Assembly: GCA_964476135.1 (NCBI GenBank)
Contig: CAYYYG010000008.1
Location: 1 to 32,010 of the forward strand
DNA: 32,010 nt
Reading direction: 5' to 3'
From: CAYYYG01 sp964476135
GTDB taxonomy: Bacteria; Patescibacteriota; Microgenomatia; UBA1406; GWC2-37-13
In this document: positions 23,968 through 31,813 of the stretch, in pieces
Layout of the letters: the number at the start of each line of letters is the position of its first letter
How positions within the stretch are numbered: position 1 is the first letter of the stretch
Translations under genes and position numbers: made by a program
Notes under the pieces: generated by a model
The model's database searches: none
What the model saw: only the letters and a program-made list of their open reading frames with translations
What the model was told of the DNA's origin: nothing

Positions 23968-24633
23968 ATGAAAACGCTTGTTATTTCCGACAGCCATCTT
24001 AATCTGCCTTTTGAGGAAAAAAAATTCCGGTTTCTGGAGTCTATCATACGTGGCAGCGATAAAGTAATAATCAATGGTGATTTCTGGGAAGGTTTCCGGA
24101 TCTCCTTCGATCAATTTCTGGATTCTCCCTATAAACACTTATTTCCTTTGCTTAAGGCTCGAAACACGGTTTATATTTTCGGAAACCATGACCAGGAAGA
24201 TTTTTTCGATGATAGAGCGACGCTTTTCGCCGACCACATTGCCGAATCTTACACAATGCAGGTAAACGGATCCAAATTGATCTTCAAACACGGCGACCAG
24301 TATGCGCTCATTATAAACAATAAATGCAAGCCGCCACTTAAAGGTCACCGCCGGGTGCTCAGTAATATGATGAACGAAGCCGAAAAAATAATCGTCCGCA
24401 AACTCGGTAAAAAAGCAATGCGCCAGGTACACGGTCGCTACAATACGATCATCAAGAAAAAAATCCGTAAAGAACTTAAAGATGGCGAAATTTTAGTCTG
24501 CGGTCATACGCATATGGCCGAGTTTAATCCGAAGGAAAAATTCATAAATTCCGGACTTATAAAACACGGTTTAGGACAATACCTGATCGTCGAGAATACC
24601 ACAATAACACCTAAGGAAGCCTGGTACGACTGA
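23968..24633 (+). CDS. calcineurin-like metallophosphoesterase
   Basis: This 221-aa phosphoesterase has the full metal-ligand series: SDSHL near the N-terminus (D-x-H), INGDFWEG (GD), FGNHDQ (GNHD), KHGDQY (H), and CGHTHMAEF (GHxH). It resembles the LpxH/UDP-diacylglucosamine-hydrolase-like branch and other DNA- or nucleotide-directed phosphoesterases. CPR bacteria generally lack lipid A synthesis, so LpxH activity is unlikely and the substrate is unknown. A basic helical insert (RKLGKKAMRQVHGRYNTII) lies between the metal motifs. It starts 6 bp after fusA and closes this plus-strand operon; its end is 3 bp from the convergent mscS gene. Confidence 0.9.
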   Translation: MKTLVISDSHLNLPFEEKKFRFLESIIRGSDKVIINGDFWEGFRISFDQFLDSPYKHLFPLLKARNTVYIFGNHDQEDFFDDRATLFADHIAESYTMQVNGSKLIFKHGDQYALIINNKCKPPLKGHRRVLSNMMNEAEKIIVRKLGKKAMRQVHGRYNTIIKKKIRKELKDGEILVCGHTHMAEFNPKEKFINSGLIKHGLGQYLIVENTTITPKEAWYD

Positions 24634-24636
24634 ACC

Positions 24637-25164
24637 TCATACTGCCTGTTCTTCTTTATATTTAATGACCGTGAGGATCTGGGAGTTGGGTATGTATATC
24701 AAATTTCCGGAGCTGTCTCTTAAGATCGTCAGCCTTAAGGTTATCTTATCAACGGTCCCCTCATGGATACCAATCTTGACCTTATCTCCAATATTAAACT
24801 GATCTTCAATAATTATAAAAAACCCGGCGAGGAAATCCTTAACTAATGTCTGGGATCCAAGTGATAAAGCCAACCCGACGATTCCGGCACCTGCAAGTAT
24901 CGGACGGATATCAATACCGTAATTGGAAAGTATTATAAGTAAGGCAACAATAATAAAAACACCATCCGAAATATTCTTAAGCAGCGATCTTATAGTTCGT
25001 GTTTTTGATATGAGATGACCGCCTGATGCGTGCTTCTTGAAACTGTGAAATGCGAGGTCGATAAATTTTTTTATGAGAGTCGACAATATAAGCCCGGCGA
25101 CAAAAACAGCCAAAGCATAAAAAAATCTGACGACTTCGCCGCTTGTTAAATAAGATAAAATCAT
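24637..25164 (-). CDS. short MscS-family mechanosensitive channel
   Basis: This 175-aa membrane protein has an N-terminal helix, a second helix pair, and the pore-lining TM3 GAGIVGLALSLGSQTLVKDF, followed by the beta domain (QFNIGDKVKIGIHEGTVDKITL, IYIPNSQIL). These are the defining MscS segments. It ends soon after the beta domain, so the C-terminal alpha/beta cage of E. coli MscS (286 aa) is missing. The start is ATG 25164, which overlaps the nth stop (ATGA). It probably relieves osmotic stress as a minimal channel. It is last in the ndh-like/nth/mscS operon. Confidence 0.9.
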   Translation of the reverse strand: MILSYLTSGEVVRFFYALAVFVAGLILSTLIKKFIDLAFHSFKKHASGGHLISKTRTIRSLLKNISDGVFIIVALLIILSNYGIDIRPILAGAGIVGLALSLGSQTLVKDFLAGFFIIIEDQFNIGDKVKIGIHEGTVDKITLRLTILRDSSGNLIYIPNSQILTVIKYKEEQAV

Positions 25165-25790
25165 GTTTTTGTAATATAGAACTTGCTTAACGGGCACTGG
25201 CCATGGTCATGCGGCCGTGCCGGACAGTATTTCCGTCCGTAATCTATAAGCCGGAAAGAAAAGTCTACCCATTCTATTTCCGGAACTATTTTCATAAGAT
25301 CCTGTTCTATTTTCACCGGATCCTCCTCACGCGTTAATCCTAAAAGATTAGCGAGACGGCGCACATGTGTATCTACCGGAATACCGGCTACGATCCCGTG
25401 CGCACCATAAAGGACGATATTTGCCGTTTTCCTTGCGACTCCCGGCAGCTCAAGCATCTCATCCATGGTTTTTGGAATTTGGCCGCGATGCTTATTCTTA
25501 ATTATTTTCGCCGTGGCCAAGATGTTTTTCGCCTTATTGCGGTAAAAATTGATAGAGGAGATATCGGCTTCAAAGACAGCCGGATCGGCACTAATATACG
25601 ATTCCAGATTTGGATATTTCTTAAAAAGCTTCTCTGTAGTTTTATTTACGGCTTTATCGGTACACATTGCAGAAAGAATAACAGCAACAAGAAGCTCAAA
25701 GCTGCTTGAATAAACAAGCGCTGTTTTAGCTTCAGGAAATAATTTTTTCAGTATAGTAATAATTTCGTTGATATTTTTATTTGATGACAT
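25161..25790 (-). CDS. nth: endonuclease III-like DNA glycosylase
   Basis: This 209-aa base-excision-repair glycosylase/lyase has the helix-hairpin-helix LPGVARKTANIV (115-126) with catalytic Lys121, and Asp140 in VDTHVRR. These match K120 and D138 of E. coli Nth. Two deviations stand out. The DNA-intercalating SAQxTD segment reads SAMCTD. The C-terminal iron-sulfur motif (C-x6-C-x2-C-x5-C) is reduced to two cysteines, C189 and C199 (YCPARPHDHGQCPL), so the cluster is probably lost. ATG 25790 (MSSNKNINEI) is chosen; the open frame upstream overlaps the preceding gene's end. It lies 13 bp after the oxidoreductase gene and overlaps mscS. Confidence 0.93.
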   Translation of the reverse strand: MSSNKNINEIITILKKLFPEAKTALVYSSSFELLVAVILSAMCTDKAVNKTTEKLFKKYPNLESYISADPAVFEADISSINFYRNKAKNILATAKIIKNKHRGQIPKTMDEMLELPGVARKTANIVLYGAHGIVAGIPVDTHVRRLANLLGLTREEDPVKIEQDLMKIVPEIEWVDFSFRLIDYGRKYCPARPHDHGQCPLSKFYITKT

Positions 25791-25803
25791 ATTGGGCAAC
25801 AAA

Positions 25804-27024
25804 CTAACATTTATTTTTATCGCAGCATACAGGGCACGTTTCCCACATAATTTTATCATTGGAAAATGCCGTATAAGCCTTGCCGAACGGCAATAACGTC
25901 AGGAAAAACCTGAAATCCAAATATTTTCGCATATACCAACCCCACATTCCCGTAAGCTTAACCGCGCGACTCACATATGCCGCCCATCCGGGTCCGACCG
26001 GTACCGCATAAACCGGTTCTTTCTGATTGTAAGGAACAATATTCTTATTCTGCAATCTGGCGCCAATATGATACGCGACATAATCTCCATCCTGTAGCGC
26101 CGACTGCGCCATGCCCGTATGCGATGTTGCGGCGCAGTCTCCAACCACATACACTCCTTCCATTCCCCTCGCCTGCAGATGTTCATCTACTAGTACCCGT
26201 CCGCCTTTATCGAAATTAAATCCGGAAACGGCACTCAAGAAACGATTGGGTTTTACTCCTGCACACCAGATTAACGTTTTAGTTTTCATTTCCATATCCT
26301 TAAGAAATACCGTCTCCACTTCTTCACGCATCACCCGGCGGTTAAAAAAAATGTTCACCCCCAAACTTTGCAGTCTGGCTCTTATACTCTCGGAAATATT
26401 CTCAGGAAAAGATGCCATAAGTCGGCTGCCTGAGTGGATAAGGTCGATCGTTACAAACGAGGGATCAATGTTGTGTTTTTTTGCAAGGGCCCGAGCATAG
26501 ACTGCCAGTTCACCGGCGGCCTCAACGCCGGTTGCTCCCCCACCGACAATCACGATATGAGCACTACAGTTTTTTTCTTCTTTTGCAGCATTTTTACATG
26601 AAAGAAATATATCATGGAGATGGTCCTTCAAGGCTAGTACGCTTTTTATCGAACTGATCGAATAAGACAGCTCGGCAAGACCCGGAGTGTCGTAATAATC
26701 TATCTCTGCTCCAAGCCCTAAAATTAGCGAGTCGTAATTATATTTATTGCCCGATTCTCCAGTCAGAACCTTATTGTTCAGATCGACTGATAATATCCGG
26801 TCGGTCACTAAATTTACGAACGAATTTTTGAAAATATCCTGAAGCGGCACACATACCTCAAGGGGCGTACGGCCTGTTAAAACTCTATAGAGTCTTGCAT
26901 GGTATTCAAAGTGCGGCTTGTCGGAAATCAGAATAATCTTTACATCGTGCAATCGAAGCCTGTTTAGTTCATAAGCCGCCTTTACACCTCCGAATCCCCC
27001 GCCGACAATACAAATCGTATGCAT
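25804..27024 (-). CDS. NDH-2-like FAD-dependent NADH dehydrogenase
   Basis: This 406-aa pyridine nucleotide-disulfide oxidoreductase has an N-terminal FAD site IVGGGFGGVKAAYEL, a second dinucleotide-binding motif IVIVGGGATGVEAAGEL (NADH), and the second FAD motif GVYVVGDCAA. The C-terminal region with MWGWYMRKYLDFRFFL is amphipathic, as in membrane-associated type II NADH:quinone oxidoreductases. It would oxidise NADH to a quinone or other acceptor without pumping; the acceptor is unknown. The protein ends in a cysteine-rich tail (CPVCCDKNKC), which is unusual. ATG 27024 (MHTICIV) is chosen, since a TATAAT lies 7 nt upstream. It heads the operon with nth and mscS. Confidence 0.92.
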   Translation of the reverse strand: MHTICIVGGGFGGVKAAYELNRLRLHDVKIILISDKPHFEYHARLYRVLTGRTPLEVCVPLQDIFKNSFVNLVTDRILSVDLNNKVLTGESGNKYNYDSLILGLGAEIDYYDTPGLAELSYSISSIKSVLALKDHLHDIFLSCKNAAKEEKNCSAHIVIVGGGATGVEAAGELAVYARALAKKHNIDPSFVTIDLIHSGSRLMASFPENISESIRARLQSLGVNIFFNRRVMREEVETVFLKDMEMKTKTLIWCAGVKPNRFLSAVSGFNFDKGGRVLVDEHLQARGMEGVYVVGDCAATSHTGMAQSALQDGDYVAYHIGARLQNKNIVPYNQKEPVYAVPVGPGWAAYVSRAVKLTGMWGWYMRKYLDFRFFLTLLPFGKAYTAFSNDKIMWETCPVCCDKNKC

Positions 27025-27031
27025 TAATAAC

Positions 27032-27037
27032 ATTATA
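27032..27037 (-). promoter_or_regulatory. -10 element of NDH-2-like gene (leaderless type)
   Basis: On the minus strand a perfect TATAAT (27037-27032) ends 7 nt before the ATG at 27024. No good -35 is visible at 16-18 nt. The intergenic region of about 60 bp also holds the opposite-facing promoter of the gene at 27087. Confidence 0.5.
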
Positions 27038-27051
27038 CATTAACGCTGCCG

Positions 27052-27080
27052 TTGAATGCGCTCTCCGTATCAGGTAAAAT
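27052..27080 (+). promoter_or_regulatory. promoter of the deoxyribosyltransferase-like gene
   Basis: TTGAAT (27052-27057), a 17-nt spacer and TAAAAT (27075-27080) form a good sigma-70 promoter. It ends 6 nt before the ATG at 27087, predicting a leaderless message. Confidence 0.6.
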
Positions 27081-27086
27081 ACTGTT

Positions 27087-27650
27087 ATGAAGGCCTATTT
27101 CACTGCATCCATCGCCGCAAAAGAAAAATACGTTGCTAATTACGGCAAAATCATCGAAATACTCAAAAACCGAAAGCACACCGTAATCTCAGATCACATC
27201 ATGAACACGACGCCTGAGGATATTCAGATGGTAAATCGTGAAGAGAGGCTAAAATTTCATAAAAAAATCGAAAAGTGGATTCAATCATGTGATTTTCTGA
27301 TCGCGGAAACTTCATTTCCCAGCATTAGCGTGGGTTATGAAATTTCCCTGGCCCTCAGAATGGGTAAACCGGTACTTATTTTATATAGCGAAGGCGACGC
27401 ACCCTCACTTCTAGCCCACCATAACGATGATAAGCTCGTCTGCGAGCACTATACACCATCAACTCTTCGCCAAATAATCGAAGAGTTCACCCAATACATA
27501 GAAGGAAAAATGGATCTGAGGTTTACATTCTTTATAACTCCAGATATCGTCCAGTACCTCGATCATATTTCCCGCAAACACAAGCTTCCGAAGTCGGTAT
27601 ATCTTCGCAACTTAATAAAAGAAGATATGCGCGAAAAAGGATACCGGTGA
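27087..27650 (+). CDS. nucleoside 2-deoxyribosyltransferase-like protein with C-terminal ribbon-helix-helix
   Basis: This 187-aa two-domain protein begins with a Rossmann-like domain (about 1-140) resembling nucleoside 2-deoxyribosyltransferases and related nucleotide-handling folds: MKAYFTASI, then SCDFLIAETS and SVGYEISLALRMGKPVLILY. E85, in the GYE segment, aligns with the nucleophilic Glu of that family. The C-terminal ~43 residues (RFTFFITPDIVQYLDHI, KLPKSVYLRNLIKEDM) look like a ribbon-helix-helix DNA-binding domain of the CopG/MetJ type: a beta strand, helix, turn, helix. An enzyme-plus-DNA-binding fusion would suggest autoregulation or nucleotide-sensing control. The substrate and target are unknown. 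It has its own promoter and precedes the glycosyltransferase by 34 bp. Confidence 0.75.
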   Translation: MKAYFTASIAAKEKYVANYGKIIEILKNRKHTVISDHIMNTTPEDIQMVNREERLKFHKKIEKWIQSCDFLIAETSFPSISVGYEISLALRMGKPVLILYSEGDAPSLLAHHNDDKLVCEHYTPSTLRQIIEEFTQYIEGKMDLRFTFFITPDIVQYLDHISRKHKLPKSVYLRNLIKEDMREKGYR

Positions 27651-27684
27651 ATTATTCCGCCAAAGATATTACAATAAAGCTGGC

Positions 27685-29484
27685 ATGAAAAAAACTAAGA
27701 AACCGGTCGCCCAGCCTAAAAATTTCCTTACCGATCCGATAAAACATAAATGGATCATACTCGCCGCTGCATTCATCTCCTATATATTGATATTACCCAA
27801 CGAATTCACGTTAATAGATGACTACGGCACATTCGTCACCAACCCGCTAATCCAGGATTTCTGGAAAAGTATCGCCGACTTACGCGTCCAAACAATTCTC
27901 TATACAATTTTTTACCATCTTTTCGGCATAACAGCTATTCCGCATCACATTATGTCCTTATCTCTCCATCTCGGGAATAGCTACCTTTTTTACATTATTT
28001 TTTCCCAGCTTTTCGGCTTGCCGATTGCCTTTATCGCCGCACTGTTATTCGCCGTTCATCCGGTAAACAGCGAGGCAGTCGCCTGGATCAGCGGCAACCC
28101 ATATCTTTTCAATGCAATGATTTATAACTTAACCTTATATTACTTCATCCGCTACCGCATAACCGGAAAGAGATCTTATTTATATAAATCAATCGGTTTC
28201 TTTTGCGCTGCAACGATTTTTTTCCGCACTGTCTGGCTGCTGATTCTGCCATTAATACTTGCAGTTGTAGACCAGTTTTTCATCAGAAAAAAACTCGAGC
28301 TTCTCAAATCTGCCATAATCCTGCTTTATGCAGTACCGATCACGCTTTATATTCTCTTATCAATGAGCGGCCAGGTTAGTGAAAGACTCGCTACACGGGA
28401 GGCAGCCTCTCCCCTTAATCAGCAGCTGCTAAAACCCATGGTGGAGGGCATTCCCTACACGATTGCAACCATGTCCAAGCTGTACATATATCCGGACAAT
28501 CTCATGATATATTACGATGGCAACCCTATAACGAAAACTTACTATATAGGGATGTACATTGTTGCCGCACTATATATTGCGCTCACGCTCATCCTTCTCA
28601 GAATCAGAAGAGTGATGGGGGGGATCATGATCATGCTTGTCTTCGTGCTTGCTCCTACCATGGCTCCGATTAAACTCGTATGGTTTATGTCGGAAAGATA
28701 TCTGTATTATGGCACCGGGTTCTTTACGCTCGCCCTCGCACTTATCATGGGCCCGCTACTTGAATCGAAAAAGTATAAAAAGGCGGCAATCTTTGCAGTT
28801 GCGGCACTGATGATTACATATACCGTAAGGACTATTATAAGAGTCACCGATTACCGGAATACCGAAACCATTGCTAAGGCAACTGTTGCAACATCACCGC
28901 TCGGTCTGAGAGGTCATGACGATTTAGCCAACAGTTACCTTATAAAAAATGATTATAAAACCGCGATGCCGATCTACCACACTTCGCTGACGCTTGTGCC
29001 CGACGCCAATACTCCGGTAAGCAACCTTGGACTGATTTATCTACAGTTCGGCTTACCCGAAAGTCCCAAATTTGACCCGCCACGCGACAACCGGAGCTCG
29101 GATGCGCTCTTTCATCTGGGTGAAAGCTATTACCGTAAAAACGTATTGACGAATGCCGCCTTCTACCTGTATCAGTCATACCGAAACGACAATAACAATA
29201 CCAAAACTATTTATCTTCTGGCAGAAACCAGCCTCAAAGCGCAGAATTACCCCCAGGCAGAAAAACTATACCGATTACTGATCGAAAAGGCCGGCATGGA
29301 TATAAAAATATTCAACAAACTCGCCTATACGGCAAGCTGGCAGGGAAAATACGATCAGGCACATTCTTATTTACAGCAGGCGCTTAATTTAGATCCAAAC
29401 GATAAAGAAACTCTTTCGAACATGCTGGAGCTGCAGAAGCTTGTGGAAAAAAATAAAAAAAATCTTGGGCCGTCACTAAGATGA
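27685..29484 (+). CDS. polytopic membrane glycosyltransferase-like protein with TPR repeats (TMTC-like)
   Basis: This 599-aa protein has about ten membrane helices (residues ~25-390) followed by tetratricopeptide-like repeats (~410-590; NSYLIKNDYKTAMPIYHTSL, LAYTASWQGKYDQAHSYLQQ with ALNLDPND). FTLIDDYGTFVTNPLI after the first helix carries the acidic pair of GT-C enzymes. LLFAVHPVNSEAVAWISGNPYLF matches the HPxxxEAVAWIxG signature of TMTC-like proteins. Such proteins use lipid-linked sugars to glycosylate proteins on the outer face; that activity is inferred. A TACAAT hexamer lies 9 nt before the ATG. Its 3' end overlaps the convergent maf gene by 9 bp. Confidence 0.82.
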   Translation: MKKTKKPVAQPKNFLTDPIKHKWIILAAAFISYILILPNEFTLIDDYGTFVTNPLIQDFWKSIADLRVQTILYTIFYHLFGITAIPHHIMSLSLHLGNSYLFYIIFSQLFGLPIAFIAALLFAVHPVNSEAVAWISGNPYLFNAMIYNLTLYYFIRYRITGKRSYLYKSIGFFCAATIFFRTVWLLILPLILAVVDQFFIRKKLELLKSAIILLYAVPITLYILLSMSGQVSERLATREAASPLNQQLLKPMVEGIPYTIATMSKLYIYPDNLMIYYDGNPITKTYYIGMYIVAALYIALTLILLRIRRVMGGIMIMLVFVLAPTMAPIKLVWFMSERYLYYGTGFFTLALALIMGPLLESKKYKKAAIFAVAALMITYTVRTIIRVTDYRNTETIAKATVATSPLGLRGHDDLANSYLIKNDYKTAMPIYHTSLTLVPDANTPVSNLGLIYLQFGLPESPKFDPPRDNRSSDALFHLGESYYRKNVLTNAAFYLYQSYRNDNNNTKTIYLLAETSLKAQNYPQAEKLYRLLIEKAGMDIKIFNKLAYTASWQGKYDQAHSYLQQALNLDPNDKETLSNMLELQKLVEKNKKNLGPSLR

Positions 29485-30042
29485 TTCTTGAATTAGGCGG
29501 GGAAGTTCTTTTATCTGCAAACCTATTACACTGTCGCGATCACCATCGATCTTAATTAAATACTGCCCGAGAATCGGGTGTTCGGTTTTGAATCCACCGG
29601 CGGCATTCATAACCGACCCCTCCCGCACAACCTTCTCGATAATTTCTTCAGGGATATGCCGGAAATATACCAGTGCACGGGTAACCGATTCTGAACTTTT
29701 TTTGGAAACAGAGTTGTAGACAACTACCGCATTGACTGTTTCCGCAGGATATTTACTATAACTCCTTAAAAATTCCCGGGCTTGGTCTTCCGATTCGGGT
29801 TTTTCCCGAAGTTGCCTATTGCATATGACTACCTGATCAGCTGTTATCAGTATGGATTCTTCTGACAACCTGGGTCTTAAAGCCTCCGATTTAGCACGTG
29901 CCAAAAAGAGCGGCAGGTGATAATAGTCATCGGAACGGATCGATTTCTCATCGATATCAGCAGTCATTACCTCAAATTTGTATCCAGCCTGTTCCATTAC
30001 CATCCGACGGCCAACCGATGCGGAGCCAAGTATCAGCTTCAT
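29476..30042 (-). CDS. maf: Maf-family nucleotide pyrophosphatase
   Basis: This 188-aa protein has Maf motifs: LGSASVGRRMVMEQAG at the N-terminus (usually SxSPRR), DIDE, ITADQVVICN (the ADxVV catalytic Asp), EKPES, and the C-terminal AAGGFKTEHPILGQYLI and DSVIGL segments. Maf proteins hydrolyse non-canonical or canonical NTPs to monophosphates (house-cleaning), and some affect septum formation. The substitutions SVGRR for SPRR and ADQVV for ADTVV point to the YceF-like subgroup rather than YhdE; this is tentative. It lies 2 bp after the upstream minus-strand gene and overlaps the glycosyltransferase gene tail to tail. Confidence 0.9.
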   Translation of the reverse strand: MKLILGSASVGRRMVMEQAGYKFEVMTADIDEKSIRSDDYYHLPLFLARAKSEALRPRLSEESILITADQVVICNRQLREKPESEDQAREFLRSYSKYPAETVNAVVVYNSVSKKSSESVTRALVYFRHIPEEIIEKVVREGSVMNAAGGFKTEHPILGQYLIKIDGDRDSVIGLQIKELPRLIQESS

Positions 30043-30044
30043 AA

Positions 30045-30512
30045 TTATTTAAGAGGGTGTGATATTTTCTGACCTTCAACAACTACCCACATAGTCCCCT
30101 CGGCGCGCAAAGGTGCCGGGAGTATGAATACATGCTCTTTGGATTTACCCGATCCGCTTGAAGAAAATATCGGCAAAGTGTCTCCGTTTTTATCCTGATA
30201 TTCAAGATACGCTTTTACCGGCGTATCGGTCGTAAACTCGATTTTTGTTATCCCCTGCTCCGTTTCCGCAGTCTGCCAGTTACTTATTTTATATGAAGGC
30301 GAGGCCTGGCTCATGCGTGACCCAGTTATAAATCGGTTGCCGATCACAAACGCACTAATACCAGTAACTGCACCGATTATAAGGAGCTTCATTCCGTGCT
30401 TTGCTGTGTCCTGAATGGATATGCCAAATAGGAACATGACAGCTGCAACAGCCATAAACCCTGTAATACCTCCCAGCGTTATAAAAAGCCAGATTAGTTG
30501 AGTAATGGACAT
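30045..30512 (-). CDS. hypothetical two-helix membrane protein with extracellular beta domain
   Basis: This 155-aa protein has two N-terminal membrane helices (about 4-30, LIWLFITLGGITGFMAVAAV; about 40-62, MKLLIIGAVTGISAFVIG). A C-terminal region of ~85 residues has alternating hydrophobic beta-like segments (KIEFTTDTPVKAYLEYQD, KEHVFILPAPLRAEGTMWV), reminiscent of a fibronectin type III-like domain. No family is recognised. It is directly followed by maf (2 bp), so the two are co-transcribed. A perfect TATAAT lies 8 nt upstream of the ATG. Confidence 0.72.
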   Translation of the reverse strand: MSITQLIWLFITLGGITGFMAVAAVMFLFGISIQDTAKHGMKLLIIGAVTGISAFVIGNRFITGSRMSQASPSYKISNWQTAETEQGITKIEFTTDTPVKAYLEYQDKNGDTLPIFSSSGSGKSKEHVFILPAPLRAEGTMWVVVEGQKISHPLK

Positions 30513-30520
30513 ATAAGTCG

Positions 30521-30526
30521 ATTATA
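30521..30526 (-). promoter_or_regulatory. -10 element of the 30512 gene (near-leaderless)
   Basis: On the minus strand TATAAT (30526-30521) ends 8 nt before the ATG at 30512. In the same 46-bp divergent gap, TATCAT (30548-30553) on plus ends 5 nt before the ATG at 30559, so both genes may have leaderless transcripts. Confidence 0.45.
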
Positions 30527-30558
30527 TACTTTTTCAAAAATATAAGTTATCATTTTTT

Positions 30559-31275
30559 ATGCCGACCCAAAAATCTACGATCCGGATAAATTTATTATAT
30601 TTGATATTACTCGTATTTCCACTTATATTCTTATTCAACCGTGCCTGGCAGAGCTTTAGGATCTCAATGGCCGAACCCGTAAGTGACAAGGGCGATTGGT
30701 ATGTTGTCTGCAGTTATACCGGATGTCGCACTTATGAAAAAAGACTTCTGCAGAAAACTCCCGAATTCGATAATTATCCCTTTGATTATTCCGAAAAATT
30801 CTACAATGATTCGGCGGAGGCGAAACGAATTGCCAGCTCGGAAAGAGGTCTTGCTGTTTTCTTTGGTATCCTGGGAGGAATATACCTGTGGCTGCTTGCA
30901 TCGATCTATTTAAACAACTACATCATTTTCGACGGCAAATCAATAACAGTCCAAACCAGCAGATTTCCTGTTTCAAGATATTACGGATCTTACTTAAAAA
31001 ACAGCCACCTTAACGGCACGATTTTTCTTGAAAACATAACAGCGATCAATATAACAACGACAACACCGTTAATACCGGATCGTAAAAATCTGCAGGAGAT
31101 AAACTGGCGCGACATAGTAAAAATACAGTCTGGCAGCGACTCAATCGGTATTCCCCTATTCATTTTTCCTGGTTTCAAAAAAATACTGCTTGAAATTCAT
31201 AGGAAGAAACCGGGCATTATAGTCGAATATTACAAAAATACCTTTACAGATAACATTAGATCGCAGACCGGCTGA
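30559..31275 (+). CDS. hypothetical membrane protein
   Basis: This 238-aa protein has a membrane helix near the N-terminus (LLYLILLVFPLIFLFNRAW), an extracellular segment of ~65 residues with a possible disulfide pair (VVCSYTGCRTYEKRL), a second helix (GLAVFFGILGGIYLWLLASIYL), and a C-terminal domain of ~120 residues rich in beta segments (YIIFDGKSITVQTSRF, TIFLENITAINITTTTP, LLEIHRKKPGIIVEYY). The last could be PH-like, but I cannot assign a family. It stands alone between two minus-strand genes and ends 1 bp from the convergent metalloprotease-like gene. Confidence 0.72.
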   Translation: MPTQKSTIRINLLYLILLVFPLIFLFNRAWQSFRISMAEPVSDKGDWYVVCSYTGCRTYEKRLLQKTPEFDNYPFDYSEKFYNDSAEAKRIASSERGLAVFFGILGGIYLWLLASIYLNNYIIFDGKSITVQTSRFPVSRYYGSYLKNSHLNGTIFLENITAINITTTTPLIPDRKNLQEINWRDIVKIQSGSDSIGIPLFIFPGFKKILLEIHRKKPGIIVEYYKNTFTDNIRSQTG

Positions 31276-31276
31276 T

Positions 31277-31813
31277 CTAGCCTGCGTTAAGCTTATATAT
31301 TTCTGATAATATCGTATATGCCATTAATAAGAGGCCCGCAATTATAACTGCCGACCCGGAGATAAATACCACCCCACCAATGATCTGGTCGTATTCTAAC
31401 AGTCCGGTTTGGCTTAGTATCCAGTTCCAATCGTGTATTCCTCCCCCTATTAAGTCGAGCAGCATTGTGCGGGCGTCTTTTATATAAATACTGACATTAA
31501 TTGCGCTCTCACCCGTCCAGAACAATGCAAATGCTTCCCCCATTCGCGAATGCTTTCTAAAAAAATAAATAAAAAATACAAAGGGAACAATAAGCTGTAA
31601 CACTGATCCGGCGATCATATGGAGAAACATTCCCCCAAATGAAAATACCGCATGTCCCGCTTCATGGATAAGCAGGTTTACACCATCCAGTAATATCCAA
31701 GTTGAATGTGTGAATATTAAATTATATGCCCAGTAACATAATAATAAAAAGAATAAGGTTTCAAAAAATACAATTACCCAAGATGGCTCATTTTCGGGTA
31801 GCCAATTATCCAT
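31277..31813 (-). CDS. membrane metalloprotease-like protein with HEAGH motif (M50-like)
   Basis: This 178-aa protein has about four membrane helices and the zinc motif HEAGH at residues 50-54 (NLLIHEAGHAVFSFGG), placed at a helix as in site-2 proteases and related membrane metallopeptidases. No NPDG-type third-ligand motif of classical M50 is visible; an acidic residue in the later hydrophilic stretch (DARTMLLDLIGGGIHDW) might serve. Function and substrate are unknown, and a non-proteolytic role is possible. TATCAT ends 5 nt before the ATG at 31813. It is 97 bp downstream of another minus-strand gene that enters from the window edge. Confidence 0.75.
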   Translation of the reverse strand: MDNWLPENEPSWVIVFFETLFFLLLCYWAYNLIFTHSTWILLDGVNLLIHEAGHAVFSFGGMFLHMIAGSVLQLIVPFVFFIYFFRKHSRMGEAFALFWTGESAINVSIYIKDARTMLLDLIGGGIHDWNWILSQTGLLEYDQIIGGVVFISGSAVIIAGLLLMAYTILSEIYKLNAG

